NCBI GenBank assembly: GCA_029204045.2
Contig: CM055062.1
Location: 9,605,705 to 9,669,704 of the forward strand
Reading direction: 5' to 3'
Length of the DNA stretch: 64,000 nt
Origin: Tillandsia leiboldiana
Lineage: Eukaryota > Streptophyta > Magnoliopsida > Poales > Bromeliaceae
Below, in pieces: positions 19,462-30,844 of the stretch. The notes below the pieces were generated by a model. It worked only from the letters and a program-made list of their open reading frames with translations, was not told where the DNA came from and did no database searches. Position 1 is the stretch's first letter, and every line of letters starts with the position of its first letter. The translations under genes were made by a program, and so were the position numbers.

Positions 19462-22400
19462 TTAAAAATGACAAGCAGTAGCGAATAGTATACGAATGGA
19501 CTCGAGTCTAGCTACAGGGGCGAAGGTTTCATCAAAGTCTATACCTTCTACTTGAGAGTAGCCTTGAGCAACTAATCGTGCCTTGTTCCTGATGATAGTA
19601 CCATCCTCATTTTTCTTGTTCTTGAAGATCCATTTGGTACCTATCACATTGTGTTGCTTTGGAGGCTTCGTTAATTTCCAGACTTTGTTTCGCTCAAATT
19701 GATGGAGCTCTTCCTGCATTGCTTTAATCCAGTAGTCATCCTGAAGAGCTTCATCTATGTTCTTTGGTTCGATTAAAGATACGTAGCAAGCGAATCCACA
19801 AACCAACTGCCTCCGAGTTCTGACTCCTTGTGGATCTCCAATAATATTCGATTCCGGATGATCCTTGGAGATTCGTAACGTTTGTTGAAACGGAGTACTC
19901 GGAGATATATGAGATGATTCCTGCACATCAGATAAACTAGAAGAACCATTAGATGCATCATTAATATTGGAAGTATTATTATGAGAAGATGCACTAGCAG
20001 GAGAATCATCATCTAGAGAGATATCGAGGGTAGATTTTCCAGTTTCAAAGTGAAAAGCTTCATCTACTTTAACATTTATAGATTCTACGATCGTCTTAGA
20101 TTCAATGTTAAATACTCGATATGCTCTGCTATTCATAGAATAACCCAGAAAGATCCCTTCATCACTTCGAGAGTCGAACTTTCCAAGATTTTCACGGTCA
20201 CGTAAAATGTAACATCGACTCCCGAAGACACGAAAATATTTGATATTGGGTTTTCTACTAAACCACAGCTCATATGGTGTATTTAAGGTTCCTGGGCGCA
20301 AGTAAACTCTATTAATGACATGGACAGCGGTGTTCACAGCTTCAGCCCAAAAATGTAACGGTAAATTCCGGCTATGAAGCATCACACGCGCCATCTCTTG
20401 AACAACCCTGTTCTTGCGCTCAACAACACCATTCTGCTGAGGTGTATAGGGTGCCGAGAATTCATGTTTAATTCCATTTGAAGTGCAAAAATCAATGAAT
20501 TTTGAATTTATGAATTCTCCACCTCTATCACTTCTAACACGAATGATCTTTTCATTCTTTTCAATCATAATACGATGGCAAATCTCATGAAAAGAGTCAA
20601 ACGTATCGGCTTTCTCTTTTAAAAATGCTACCCAAGAAAACCGAGAGAAATCATCAACCAATAAAAAGATGTACCATTTACCTCCCAAAGATGGTTGACG
20701 GGTCGGCCCCATTAAGTCCATGTGCAAAAGTTCCAAGGGCCGTTTTGTACCAACGTGGTTCAAGTTCTTGTGTGCAGTCCTAGACTGTTTTCCCTTTTGG
20801 CAACCACCACACACAACGTTTTGTTTAAATAAAAGCTTTGGAACCCCCTTGACCACGTCCTTGTTTGAAATTCTAGTAAGTTCCTTAAAATTTAAGTGAC
20901 CTAGCCTTTCATGCCAAAGAGTTTCATTATTCAAAGCAGCTAAGTTACAATTTTCAGAAAATTTATTAGGAACAACATAACAATTGTTTTCAGATCTAAC
21001 CCCTTTTAGAAAGAAGACATGGTCCTTATCAGTTACAACGCATTCAACAGATGAAAAGTTAACTGAAAAACCATTGTCGCACAGTTGACTTATGCTTATG
21101 AGGTTAGTCTTAAGGCCATCAACAAATAAGACGTTTTTCAAAATCGGGCCATCTGGAATAGCTACCGTCCCTTTTCCAACAATTTTGGAAGATCGACCGT
21201 CTCCGAAAACAACGTGTCCTCCGGAGATTTTCTCAAGATTTTGAAAACTATTTTTGTCACCGGTCATGTGACGGGAACACCCGCTATCCAGATACCAAGA
21301 CGAACTATCATATGCATGCAAGGAAACATTGGAAACAAGACAAGGGAAAATTTCACCTTTGCGCACCCAAACCCTTTTGGAGTGCGTCGGTAATGGTCGA
21401 GAAGTTATATGCCTAGGTGAAGGCGTCTTGTTATAGCGATGGTTGTTCCTTGATGTAATCGTCTTGCGCGATGAACTACCAAATCTCTTTTCATTTGAAA
21501 AGTTTTGCTTTGATTTTCGGGGAGGAGCCATTTTGGTAGTTGTTGCAAGAGGTCCTTGAGATGAGCGTTCGACTCCCGTCTTGCAATATCTTCTAATGTG
21601 CCCTGAAACACCACAACGAAAACATACCTTAGATCTTGACGATCCCAAAGAGGATGAAGTAGGTTTGTTGTCGTTGTTTGTCTTGAATTCCGGTGTCGGA
21701 GGAGGAGATACCGACTGAGGCACAAAAACTGTCTCACTCGAACTTGGACTGTTTCCAGTTTGAGTGTATCCGTGGCCGAACCTATTTGATTGACCAAGAC
21801 CAAGAAGTCTATCCAACTTACTCCTTCCTGAAGAGAATCGCTGTAAGTCATTCTTGAGTTGGAAAATGGTCTTTGTCATTTCCAGGTTGTCCTGTCGAGC
21901 CTCGTTGTAGAGCTTTGAGAAGTGATTCGCGTTATCCACCAGATTTGTATGTTCCTTCTCAAGTTGCTCATTGGACTCTTGAAGGGAAGCATTTTCTTTT
22001 ATCAGGTTTTCCCTTTCCACTTCAAGAGCGTTTGAGAGAGAAGTCGCTCTTTTTGCTTCTTCTTCGAGATCACGCACTCTCCCTCTCAAACTCTTGTTTT
22101 GCTTAGCCACTTTCTTTGAGTCCCTCAAAAGTCTGTGGTAGGCTAGAGCAAAATCTTCACCTTCCGAATCATCCGATTCGTTGTCCGTTGCGTTCTTTTC
22201 AACAGTGGAGTTGGACAACGACTCAGATGTATTTGCCATAAAGCACATGAAGGGTGAAGATACGGACGCGTGGAAAGCGGTGGAGCTCTTTTCTTCATCA
22301 CTCGAAGACGACTCATTTGACGTTGAGTTGTCATCCCAAGTGACGACTTGCATCGCCTTCTTCTTTGCCGGATACTTGTTAGGACATTCCGTTGCAATGT

Positions 22401-23355
22401 GGCCGTAGCCTCGACATTTGAAGCATTGCAGTTGTCCTTCTGAACTTTTCTTATCCTTTGAGAAGTTCTCTTGCTTTCTTGACTTGTAACCTGAAGTACC
22501 CTTGCCTTTGTTCGACTTTCCGAAGGATGGAGATTTGCTTGAATTACCCCTTCGAAAGTTGCGGCGAAACTTCCTTGTCAAGAGAGCGAGCTGCTTCTCA
22601 AATTCCTCCATAGAAAGGTTCTCGTCATCGTCTGAGGAGGACGTATCCACGTCTTCTTCCTTAGTTGTTTTCAACGCATAACCTGAAGACTTAGAAGTGG
22701 ATGCCTTTCCAGAAGAATTGTTAGTAGTAAATGTCATTTCATAAGTTTGTAATGAACCAACTAATTCTTCTACACGTATTTCGTCCGGGTGTTTAATAGT
22801 TTCAATGGCAGTAACCTTTGGGCGAAATCGTTCAGGAAGAGTTCTTAAGATCTTTCTTACAATCTTAAATTCTGGAATCTTCTCTCCCAGATTTGCACAT
22901 GAGTTTACGATGTCTTGCAATCGTGTATAGTAGTCCGTGAAAGATTCATTTTCTGCCATTAAGATAGAGTCAAACTTGCTCGTAAGCATTTGCAGTTTCT
23001 GAATCTTCACGAGGTTAGTTCCCTCATGTGTAACCTGAAGAACATCCCAGATTTCTTTCGCAGTCTCACATGCCGAGACGCGAGAGAATTCAGTTTGAGA
23101 TAAGGCATTAAAAATAGCATTAATTCCCTTGCCATTGTAAGAAGATGAATCTAACTCTTCCTTGGTCCATTTCGACCTAGGTTTTAAGGTGCGAACATCA
23201 CCATTAAATTCAGTTGGATTAGACCATCCTAACTCAATTGATTGCCACACCCGTTCGTCGATGGAAATTAAAAAGGCTTTCATCCGTACTTTCCAGTACG
23301 CATAATTAGTTCCATCGAAGAACGGGGGTCGGTTGATGTTTCCACCTTCAACCAT
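19462..23355 (-). CDS. Gag-protease-integrase-RT(N) polyprotein of Copia A2 (1,297 aa, premature stop)
   Basis: Starts at ATG 23355-23353, just past the primer site. Domain order: UBN2-type Gag core (about 1-230), zinc knuckle CFKCRGYGHIATEC (about 309-322), coiled coil (about 400-520), second knuckle CFRCGVSGHIRRYC (about 577-590), protease DSG (about 688), GAG-pre-integrase with HERLGH and CGGC (about 815-850), integrase D-D-E core (HMDLMGP about 880, RSDRGGEF about 943, VVERKN about 978), then the first part of RT (WIFKNKKNEDGT to RLESIRILFATA). It ends at a single-base nonsense change inside RT. Gag, protease and integrase could still be made. Gag and pol are in one frame, without the shift used by some retroelements. 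Confidence 0.94.
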   Translation of the reverse strand: MVEGGNINRPPFFDGTNYAYWKVRMKAFLISIDERVWQSIELGWSNPTEFNGDVRTLKPRSKWTKEELDSSSYNGKGINAIFNALSQTEFSRVSACETAKEIWDVLQVTHEGTNLVKIQKLQMLTSKFDSILMAENESFTDYYTRLQDIVNSCANLGEKIPEFKIVRKILRTLPERFRPKVTAIETIKHPDEIRVEELVGSLQTYEMTFTTNNSSGKASTSKSSGYALKTTKEEDVDTSSSDDDENLSMEEFEKQLALLTRKFRRNFRRGNSSKSPSFGKSNKGKGTSGYKSRKQENFSKDKKSSEGQLQCFKCRGYGHIATECPNKYPAKKKAMQVVTWDDNSTSNESSSSDEEKSSTAFHASVSSPFMCFMANTSESLSNSTVEKNATDNESDDSEGEDFALAYHRLLRDSKKVAKQNKSLRGRVRDLEEEAKRATSLSNALEVERENLIKENASLQESNEQLEKEHTNLVDNANHFSKLYNEARQDNLEMTKTIFQLKNDLQRFSSGRSKLDRLLGLGQSNRFGHGYTQTGNSPSSSETVFVPQSVSPPPTPEFKTNNDNKPTSSSLGSSRSKVCFRCGVSGHIRRYCKTGVERSSQGPLATTTKMAPPRKSKQNFSNEKRFGSSSRKTITSRNNHRYNKTPSPRHITSRPLPTHSKRVWVRKGEIFPCLVSNVSLHAYDSSSWYLDSGCSRHMTGDKNSFQNLEKISGGHVVFGDGRSSKIVGKGTVAIPDGPILKNVLFVDGLKTNLISISQLCDNGFSVNFSSVECVVTDKDHVFFLKGVRSENNCYVVPNKFSENCNLAALNNETLWHERLGHLNFKELTRISNKDVVKGVPKLLFKQNVVCGGCQKGKQSRTAHKNLNHVGTKRPLELLHMDLMGPTRQPSLGGKWYIFLLVDDFSRFSWVAFLKEKADTFDSFHEICHRIMIEKNEKIIRVRSDRGGEFINSKFIDFCTSNGIKHEFSAPYTPQQNGVVERKNRVVQEMARVMLHSRNLPLHFWAEAVNTAVHVINRVYLRPGTLNTPYELWFSRKPNIKYFRVFGSRCYILRDRENLGKFDSRSDEGIFLGYSMNSRAYRVFNIESKTIVESINVKVDEAFHFETGKSTLDISLDDDSPASASSHNNTSNINDASNGSSSLSDVQESSHISPSTPFQQTLRISKDHPESNIIGDPQGVRTRRQLVCGFACYVSLIEPKNIDEALQDDYWIKAMQEELHQFERNKVWKLTKPPKQHNVIGTKWIFKNKKNEDGTIIRNKARLVAQGYSQVEGIDFDETFAPVARLESIRILFATACHF

Positions 23356-23371
23356 TGTTTACAACCCTATT

Positions 23372-23386
23372 CCCGCTCTGATACCA
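23372..23386 (-). other. Primer-binding site of A2
   Basis: Element strand TGGTATCAGAGCGGG, two bases from the 5' LTR; complementary to the initiator Met tRNA 3' end. Confidence 0.92.
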
Positions 23387-23388
23387 CT

Positions 23389-24737
23389 TGTTGGGTTATA
23401 TGTAATACGGATCTAAATAGGGGAAAAAACACCTAGAGGGGGGTGAATAGGTGTAAACGCATACACACTCAAAAAATCGTTGCGATAAAAACCCAATGCG
23501 GAAATAAAAATAATACGCAAGATTTTTACGTGGAAAACTCCATCACCGGAGTAAAAAAACCACGGGACCGATAACACGGCAGAAATCCACTAGAATTAAA
23601 ACACGTACAAGGTGATTTACCGTACACACTTACGACTCAACCTTTACCATACGCTCCTAGAGGATCTTCTCCGCTCGCTCCGCGACGCTTCTCGAATCCA
23701 CGATCTGCGCCCAACGCCGAATCCACGGCGTCCAACGTCGAATCCACGACGTCCGACCGAATCCACGGTCTTCACCCAATAGAACCCTTCGAATCCACGA
23801 ACGTGCCTCGCTCCGAATCCACGAGAGCGGTTGAACCTTGAATCCACAAGGACACGCGAATCCACGCGCCGATTTTTGGGGTAAATCGTTGTTTTAGGGT
23901 GGTGATGATCCGCCGAATACTTAGATCAAAGATAGATCGGAAATACCATCTAAGTATTCATTAGTTTGATTCAACTCAAGATGTGAGTATGAAAACCTAG
24001 AATCAAACTAATCAATATAGATGAAGAAACATAGAGTATTCTCTAATGATTTCCTTTCTTCTCTATATGTGGATCTATAGCCGTAAAAGATGATATATGA
24101 AAATGACGGCTATTTCGATCACAGTGGATTGACCATAGAAAAAGAGTCATAGGGTCTATTTATAGGTTAGAAACCCTAGGAAGGAGATAAGAATCAAAAC
24201 CTAACATTTCTGGAAATTTTACGGACGGCGATCCGGATCGGACTAGCTGTGATCCGGATCGTCATAACGAGTCAGCCAGTTCCAGAAAAACGAAGGTCCG
24301 GGATCCGGATCGAAGTGCATGATCCGGATCGTTCATACAGTTTACCAAACATCACCGTTCGGGATCCGGATTGCGAAGCATGATCCGGATCGTTAAAGGA
24401 AAATGGTAAACTCACTGTTCGGGATCCGGATCAAGAGACTACGATCCGGATTGAACTGGTGTATGAACGAACCACCTTCGGGATCCGGATCGAACAACCT
24501 GATCCGGATCCTGAACATGTCCCAAGTCCAGTTTTTGATTTTTATGCAATGAAAGATTCTTCCAAGTGTTTCTACACTACAAGAAGTATTCGGATCACAC
24601 AAAATCTTTAGTTAAATATACCTGATCCTTTTGAATTCTTCTTTCTTGAGATTGAGTTAAATGATCCAACATTCTTCACCTTCAATCTTCAAGACTTGAG
24701 ACTTTCACGAAACTACGCCAACTCAAATTCCGTAACA
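23389..24737 (-). repeat. 5' LTR of Copia A2
   Basis: 1,349 bp, nearly identical to the 3' LTR. Hairpin array 23690-23870, TATA box 24165-24156 on the element strand, U3 palindrome array 24230-24510. Target duplicate GAGTG follows at 24738-24742. Confidence 0.95.
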
Positions 24738-24742
24738 GAGTG

Positions 24743-25025
24743 CAGCTCACCACAAGGTCGGCTAAGGCTAGCGAGACGAGTCTCACATCGCATGGTGCTT
24801 GTGAGCGTGCTTGAGCCTGACGTGGACGTCAAGGCTTAAAGGGGGGAAGAATGTGACACCCCCGGAATTTAGATTAGTCCTATATATAAATAATATAATA
24901 TGACTAAATCTCTTAACCCGGCTATAGCATTTTGGATGGTAGCAAGACCTAAGAGGTTATGAGAGTTAAGCGTGCTAGAGCTAGAGTAGTTATATGGGTG
25001 ACCCCCTGGGAAGTGGGGCGTCACA
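24743..25025 (+). mobile_element. TRIM2, right part
   Basis: The rest of TRIM2: interior ending in AAAGGGGGGAAGAA and right LTR 24852-25025. The right target copy CCATT is at 25026-25030, against CCAAT on the left (10032-10036), one mismatch. This segment continues 10326 once A2 is taken out. Confidence 0.9.
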
Positions 25026-25030
25026 CCATT

Positions 25031-26144
25031 GTTATCGGATTGTTTGAAAAAGTGATCCTGTGAGCTAGAACTCAAGAACATGAAAAAAAATTTGTTCATT
25101 TTCAAAAATTTGAAAATTCATATCCAAACAATTCTTATCATCTATAGAGACTAGGAATCAAGATAGATTTGCAAAAAGAATTTTAAAAATAGATCAATCC
25201 GATGATTTTAAAAAATTCCTAAAATTTGCCTTAAAATTGAATTTTCAGAAATCGAAGCCCAAAAATCCGTTAATCAAATGAATACAAGGCATAGAAATAA
25301 ATCTAAGGTGTCCAGAGTTCTTATTTTAAAAGAAATTTGATAAAAAATCGTGCAAAAATGAGATTATATCATAAAATCCCTCACGTTTTGATAAACAAAA
25401 GCAAAAACAGTGAAAACAAGAGTTTAATTTGATCATAAGAACTTACTTGGATCGAGTGAAAACTAGTTGCAAATGATCCAAATCTCCTTGAGTCTAGAGA
25501 GAGAAACTCCAGGAAGCTAGAAACAAAAAATTACAGAGAATAGAATTCGAAAAACCTTTCGTTTCTATTAAAACCTAGCCGCAGTCCGAATCGGGTCGGG
25601 GTTTCAGTCCGGATCGGCTTGGCGCAGGAAATTCCATCATTCGGGATCCAGACTGAACAATCCAGTCCGGACTGCTTGCAACTTTTTCTCCAGAAAAATT
25701 TGTAAAAGTTTCAGAAAATTCAGAAAAAGTATGTAAGCATTCTTGCATATCAACTTTAAACAAACAGTATCGTTTCACATAAAAAAAAATAGATTACACT
25801 AAATCTATCATTAATACTCAAATAATGAAACAAAAATTTATAAAAGTTATATCCTCTAAAGTTGAGCAAGTTCAAAACATCAATCACGATCTAATGAGTA
25901 ATGTGTTTATCAAATCATCAATTGAGTAAAAAAAATGATGCACAAAGATCGATAGATGTTTGAAATTCCAAATAAATTAGATAACGCTATCTAGTCAATA
26001 TGTTTTAGAGAGTGGTTCTTTGAGCATCTTTCAATTTGAAATCCCACCTTATACCAACCTTGGAATTCGACAAAGTCAAGTATTCCAAAAAGCATTTTAT
26101 CTAATAAACAAGAAATCACCATGCTTGGTAAAACATGTGGTAGC
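25031..26144 (-). other. Leader, intron, palindrome array and spacer of Copia B
   Basis: Non-coding DNA upstream of the B env-like ORF. A predicted leader intron runs 25446 to 25058 (donor CAAGTAAGTTC, acceptor CTCACAG|GATC, 389 nt). The palindromes are diverged: AGTCCGAATC, AGTCCGGATC, GATCCAGACT and AGTCCGGACT at about 25583, 25606, 25645 and 25664, two pairs. The conserved block (GTGGTTCTTTGAGCATC, CACCTTATACCAACCTTG) at 26010-26149 ends at the TR-GAG insertion. Confidence 0.7.
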
Positions 26145-26149
26145 TGCAC

Positions 26150-29100
26150 TGTCACGCCCCGGCGTCGAAACTGCGACCCGGGCTCGCCAACAGATCCGCC
26201 GCCCATACGGGAAGCCCGTATAGACGAAGCGACTAACCTGCAAAAGAGCATCTATACTATGCAGATATCAGAGCTGAAAGTAAAACTGCTAGAAATAAAA
26301 ACTATATACAACACAAGTCCTCACCAAAAGTACAAAAGTCACTCGAGCAGTAGAAAATAAATACAACTCTATACCTCACTACAAAGTTCTCTCAACAGGA
26401 ACTCTCAAAAGTAATAAGGGTACATCTACTCTCTGGACGACGCTGGTGGGGAACTATCTCGCGACTTCCCTTACCTCGATCAGAAGAAGCAGCAACAGGA
26501 GCAGCAGGAACCGGAGTAGAAGTCCCTGTGGGAAAATACACCACGACGGGTGTGTGAGAACTACGTCCCAAGTAGAGTTCTCAGTGGGTGCCGCCAACAA
26601 GCCCGACGGTCTGCCCACTAAGTCTACTAGAGGCATAAAGTAACAATATAAAACTGAAATGAAGGCTGGAAAAGTAACTCAACAGCTACTATGCCTCTAA
26701 CTAGATGCTCAAGAAAAGGGCAGATGAAACATGATGCATCTACTAACACACACAGTAAACTCACCAAATCTAAACTGACTTGCCTCAAAGGGTCCAGTCA
26801 AACCTGCGCCCACCTACTTGCCACATATCCTCAACAGGACGGGTCTACCGTAGGGTGTCCGTGACTGCCACGAACTGGGCCAGTCAGAGGGACGGCGTCG
26901 ACAAGTCGCGATAGCAAGTAACAGGCCAAACTCCGGAGTGGCTCTCGAGGGGAGCGACCCCACCGAGGAAAGTATCCGCGTATCTCTGTCGAGCTCAAAT
27001 ATGGCTCTGCAGGCTGTATAGTCCAAACCACGATCAACAAGATCGACCAACAACACCAGCTGAAGTCACCAAGCTGGGGCCACCGTCCACCAGACGGGCT
27101 CCCACAAAAGAACAACTAACACTCCTTACCCAGAAAGACCGACACCATAAGGGTCGGAAACCCGATAGACCGGTGCTAAGAACCCTATCAAACAAGAACA
27201 GACTCTAGGCTCCGACTATCGAAGTTCCGATCCTTAAAGTTCGGGAAGGAAATCTACAATACAACTCGCAGAAGAACCAACGGGGCTCGGAAGTCCCGGG
27301 GGACCTACACCTACAACCTATCAAACAAGAACAGGTTCCAGGCTCGGCCCCCGAGGCTTTCGTCCGACAGAGGAACGACCCCTAGAACCAAGACCACATC
27401 GAATCCTTTCGAGTGGGGAGATTTACCGGAAAAGGTGAACATTTGTTATTGAAAATTAATTTGATCGGGAGAAATCCATATTTAATGATTTTAGTTCTTT
27501 TTAGAAAAACAGTTAGAAAACAAGTGTTTTACCCAAACCCCGAAGGGCTGATGCCTTTGTCCAATCAAACAAGAACAGACTCCAGCGGCCCTTCGATGTT
27601 TGGAAGAAAACATTGGTAGACTAAAATCGTGTATATGTCGAAAAGGGTTCTGGGTTCTAGGTCCGGCTAACACTAGTAAACTACTGCCACTAACACAGTG
27701 GCGACGGCCCAAACAGGGGAAAACAAGATCTCTCGGGTCCACCGTTTACCCCAAACGGTTCCCGATACAGACAAGCGAACCACTACATCTACCAGACTCC
27801 ACTCTGCTCGCAAGCACGAGTGCAATGCATCCCACACTATAGAGAAGTCCCGACCGCTCGGCCCACTACCCGGGCGAGGATAACACTAAGTCCAGGAATG
27901 AAACACAAAGTGTGGATGTCTAAGCATAAATAACCCTAGCCCAAGTGAGGGTTTTCTACTGGTCTGGTTACACATGCAACATATGACGGGGGTGCTAGGT
28001 CAGGTTCCAATATAACAAATATTTAACATGATAGTAGGAAGCAAGAGATCACAAGATCGACAGATAAAACAAGGATCAACAATTCCTCGCTCTAGCATGC
28101 TACCCAAGTCCCCACTATCATGCATGATTCTATATCAATAGAATTAGAGTACAATCCATAGATCTTGAAAGCAAGCCACCCACCTGAAACCGCTAACTGT
28201 CCGGAGCCGTACAGCTGAGAAAACCAGGAAAATAACCACTCAAGGTCCAACAGGTCCAGCACAGCCACAATCCCTCCTGGTACAACATAAGGCTACAGTT
28301 ACACTTTAAATCCAATAAAATCCAGGTTTTACAAATCTGCTGGGAACAGTCCACTTACTGCGAAATTTTCACCTGTAAAACGAACTCCAAAAATTCTGAT
28401 AAAAATACCACGGCGATCCTCGCGTCGATAGCTTCGAAACGGGTACCTGCACGTCCAATTCCGAGCACCGTAGGCCAAGTTACAAATTCCACAGTATCGG
28501 GCGCACAATCCCAAAACCATTCAACTGTAAACTCTTGTACAGATAAAGGAACAGTGTATACCTTCGGGAAGGTCTCCAAAAATTCCAAGAAAAATCCACG
28601 ATGATCCTCGCGTCGAGTAGATGAAAAAGTCTATAAGCACGTCTTGATCCGAGACTCGTGCGCGAAGATCTCCTCAAAAGAAGGTGCTGCCCTCACCAAA
28701 ATCTCACAGCAAAAAGGGTCCCAATGAGCACGAGAAAACACCTCGAAAAACGTGAAATCTGAAAATGTCCGAGAAACCAAAATCGTAGCCTCACCTGTTA
28801 CGAATCCAGCAGCGAAGAAATCGCTCGAAAAGATCGTCGGAGTAGACCAGGGGAGCTAAAACACTGCTGCTGCGCCGAAGAAGAACACAGGAACCACCAC
28901 GTCGCGCCGCGCCGTAAAATAGAGAACCTCGGGATGCGTGCCCATAAAATCCCAAAACTTTGCAGGTGGATCCAGAGCTTGAAGATGAAGAATTCCTCTT
29001 AAGGTTGCTCGGGCAGAGGAGGCTCGAAAAGAGGAGAAAAGGGGAGAAGAAAGAGGCTCGGGCTGCTATTTAAAGGCCCCAAAAACAAAAGAAGAAATAC

Positions 29101-30019
29101 CAAAATTGCCCAAGATTCGGGCTGCTACAGTGCAGCCCGGCCCAGATTCGGGCGGCTACAGTGCGGCCCAGCCCGAATTCGGGCGGCTACAGTGCAGCCC
29201 GGCCGGCCGGTTTCGGGCGCGCACAGTGCGGCCCGGCCCGGCCCAGCCCGCACACGGGATCGGCCGGACGCTTGCTTGGTCCGACCCGCGCCGACGCCCG
29301 CCACGTGTCCCCCGAACACGCCGCAGCCGTGCAAGCCGCCACGGGGAGCGCCACGTGTCCCTGCCCGCGTCAACGCGGCAGGTGGCGCCCGCGAATCAGC
29401 GGGCGCCACGTGGCACCTCCCGCGTCGCCCGCGCCTGCCCCGCGTACGGCCACCTGCCCCGCGCGCTGCGTGGACCGCGCGCTCATGCGCCCGCCAACCG
29501 GGTGCCGCCACGTGGCGCGCCCCCGGTCCACGCCTCCCCGCGCACTCCCGCAGACCGAGCGCACCAGAGCCGCCCAATCAGGCGCTGCCACGTGGACACC
29601 TGCCGGTCCACGCGCCTCCCGGTGCACCCCGGTCCAAACCCCAGTGCTCCGTGGACCCAGCTGCGTGCGCCGGCAATCAGGGCCTGCCACGTGGCTCCCC
29701 CGCCGGTCCACGGCTCCCCCATGCACCAGAAATCCAGTAAATTTTCCGGGAGTCCGTTTTTGGGCATCCGGACTCAGAATTTGGCAAACAAAAAGCCATT
29801 TTCAAGCGTTTTTCCGCGCTGAATCCATTTCCGCTGTCTATTTGGCCTAATTCTTTTTCAAAATTTCGGCAAACCCAGCCGAAAGCCAAACACAGCTAAT
29901 AAAACCTTACAGGGTCCATCTGTGGCATCCATTGATGCACCATGGGCCAGATACACCAACAACAGGTGTTCTAACAGTGGATCCATCGGAAAATGCTGCA
30001 TGGGGTTCGGGGGTCTACA
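26150..30019 (-). repeat. 3' LTR of TR-GAG (first rendering)
   Basis: 3,870 bp from TGTCACGCCCCGG to GGGTCTACA on the plus strand. It carries a U3 with six CACGTG boxes (about 29298-29691), a 31-bp repeat (about 29109-29200), and the TATA-like TTTAAATAG (complement of about 29067-29075). Three copies of the motif ATCAAACAAGAACAG lie at about 27187, 27317 and 27565. Confidence 0.92.
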
Positions 30020-30844
30020 TCCTCCCCCACTAAAAGGAAGTTTCGTCCCCGAAACAAAAACACGCCACAACATAAACCAAAACAATCGAAACAAACAAGA
30101 ACGCAACGCTAAACTAACAAGAAAGATACGGCTCCACCAGCAGGAAAGACATCAACTCAACCCTCAATTTAGAAAACAGCTGAAATTAGCGAAAAGTCCG
30201 AAAATTTCAAAAAATCAGTGCCTTCGCCCCAATCAAACAAGAACAGGTTCGGGCACTGTCTCCATTTCTGGAGCAATCTTTCGAAGTTTTCGTCCTGCTC
30301 GTAAATTTCAGTACAAGGTGAGAAAAGGAGGAAAAGTGTTGGTGTCATTCCTACTGTGGCCACAAAAGGAAGCTATCACTAACCGAGACTCCTAAGGACA
30401 TAACACTGGTCCTAACATCAAGTCTGCTCCGATCCCGAGGTGGCGTCTGTCCACAGTCGCTGAAGCCCATGCTGTTGGAAGGATACGCCGACAACCCGAG
30501 AAAAACGAACTCCTCCAGTCAAACGCAGAAGAATAACTGCTTCATTCCATCATCAGTCGTAGCACAGCACCGCATCAATCAGCCCAACCTGGGTGCTCAA
30601 TCCAAGTCCTGGAGCTGTCTTGAATCGTCACAACAGCAAGTGAAGTCCCAAGTCTCAACTGCACTGATCATACACCGCGATCCTCCTCTACTCAAAGGAT
30701 ACTGGGAAGAATCCAATAGCTAAAACATGTAGCAGAAATTCCTAACCCATACCCATGCAAGGATGCCGATGCCGATACTCAACTACTATAAAGCAGGAGA
30801 ATGCAGCGGTAACAAAATGCTCAACTCAGCTAGCTGAAATAAAA

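Larger units (their letters stand above)
10327..24737 (-). mobile_element. Complete Sirevirus-like Copia element A2
   Basis: A complete minus-strand element: 5' LTR 24737-23389, primer site, gag-pol 23355-15478 (interrupted), env-like ORF 13838-12384, PPT 11690-11677 and 3' LTR 11676-10327. The target duplication GAGTG flanks it (10322-10326, 24738-24742). Without the nested solo LTR it is about 11.65 kb, in the size range of large Sireviruses. The two LTRs are almost identical (1,350 and 1,349 bp; only a few differences seen), so insertion is recent. One in-frame stop in RT and the inserted solo LTR in RNase H disable pol. Confidence 0.95.

Noticed and set aside
29106..29850. Overlapping 150-240 codon ORFs in the TR-GAG LTR (also at 35524, 42411 and 48842)
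   Set aside because: GC-rich U3 sequence with few stops. Frames change between renderings of the same LTR, composition is Pro/Arg/Ala-rich with no domain, and the region holds promoter motifs instead.
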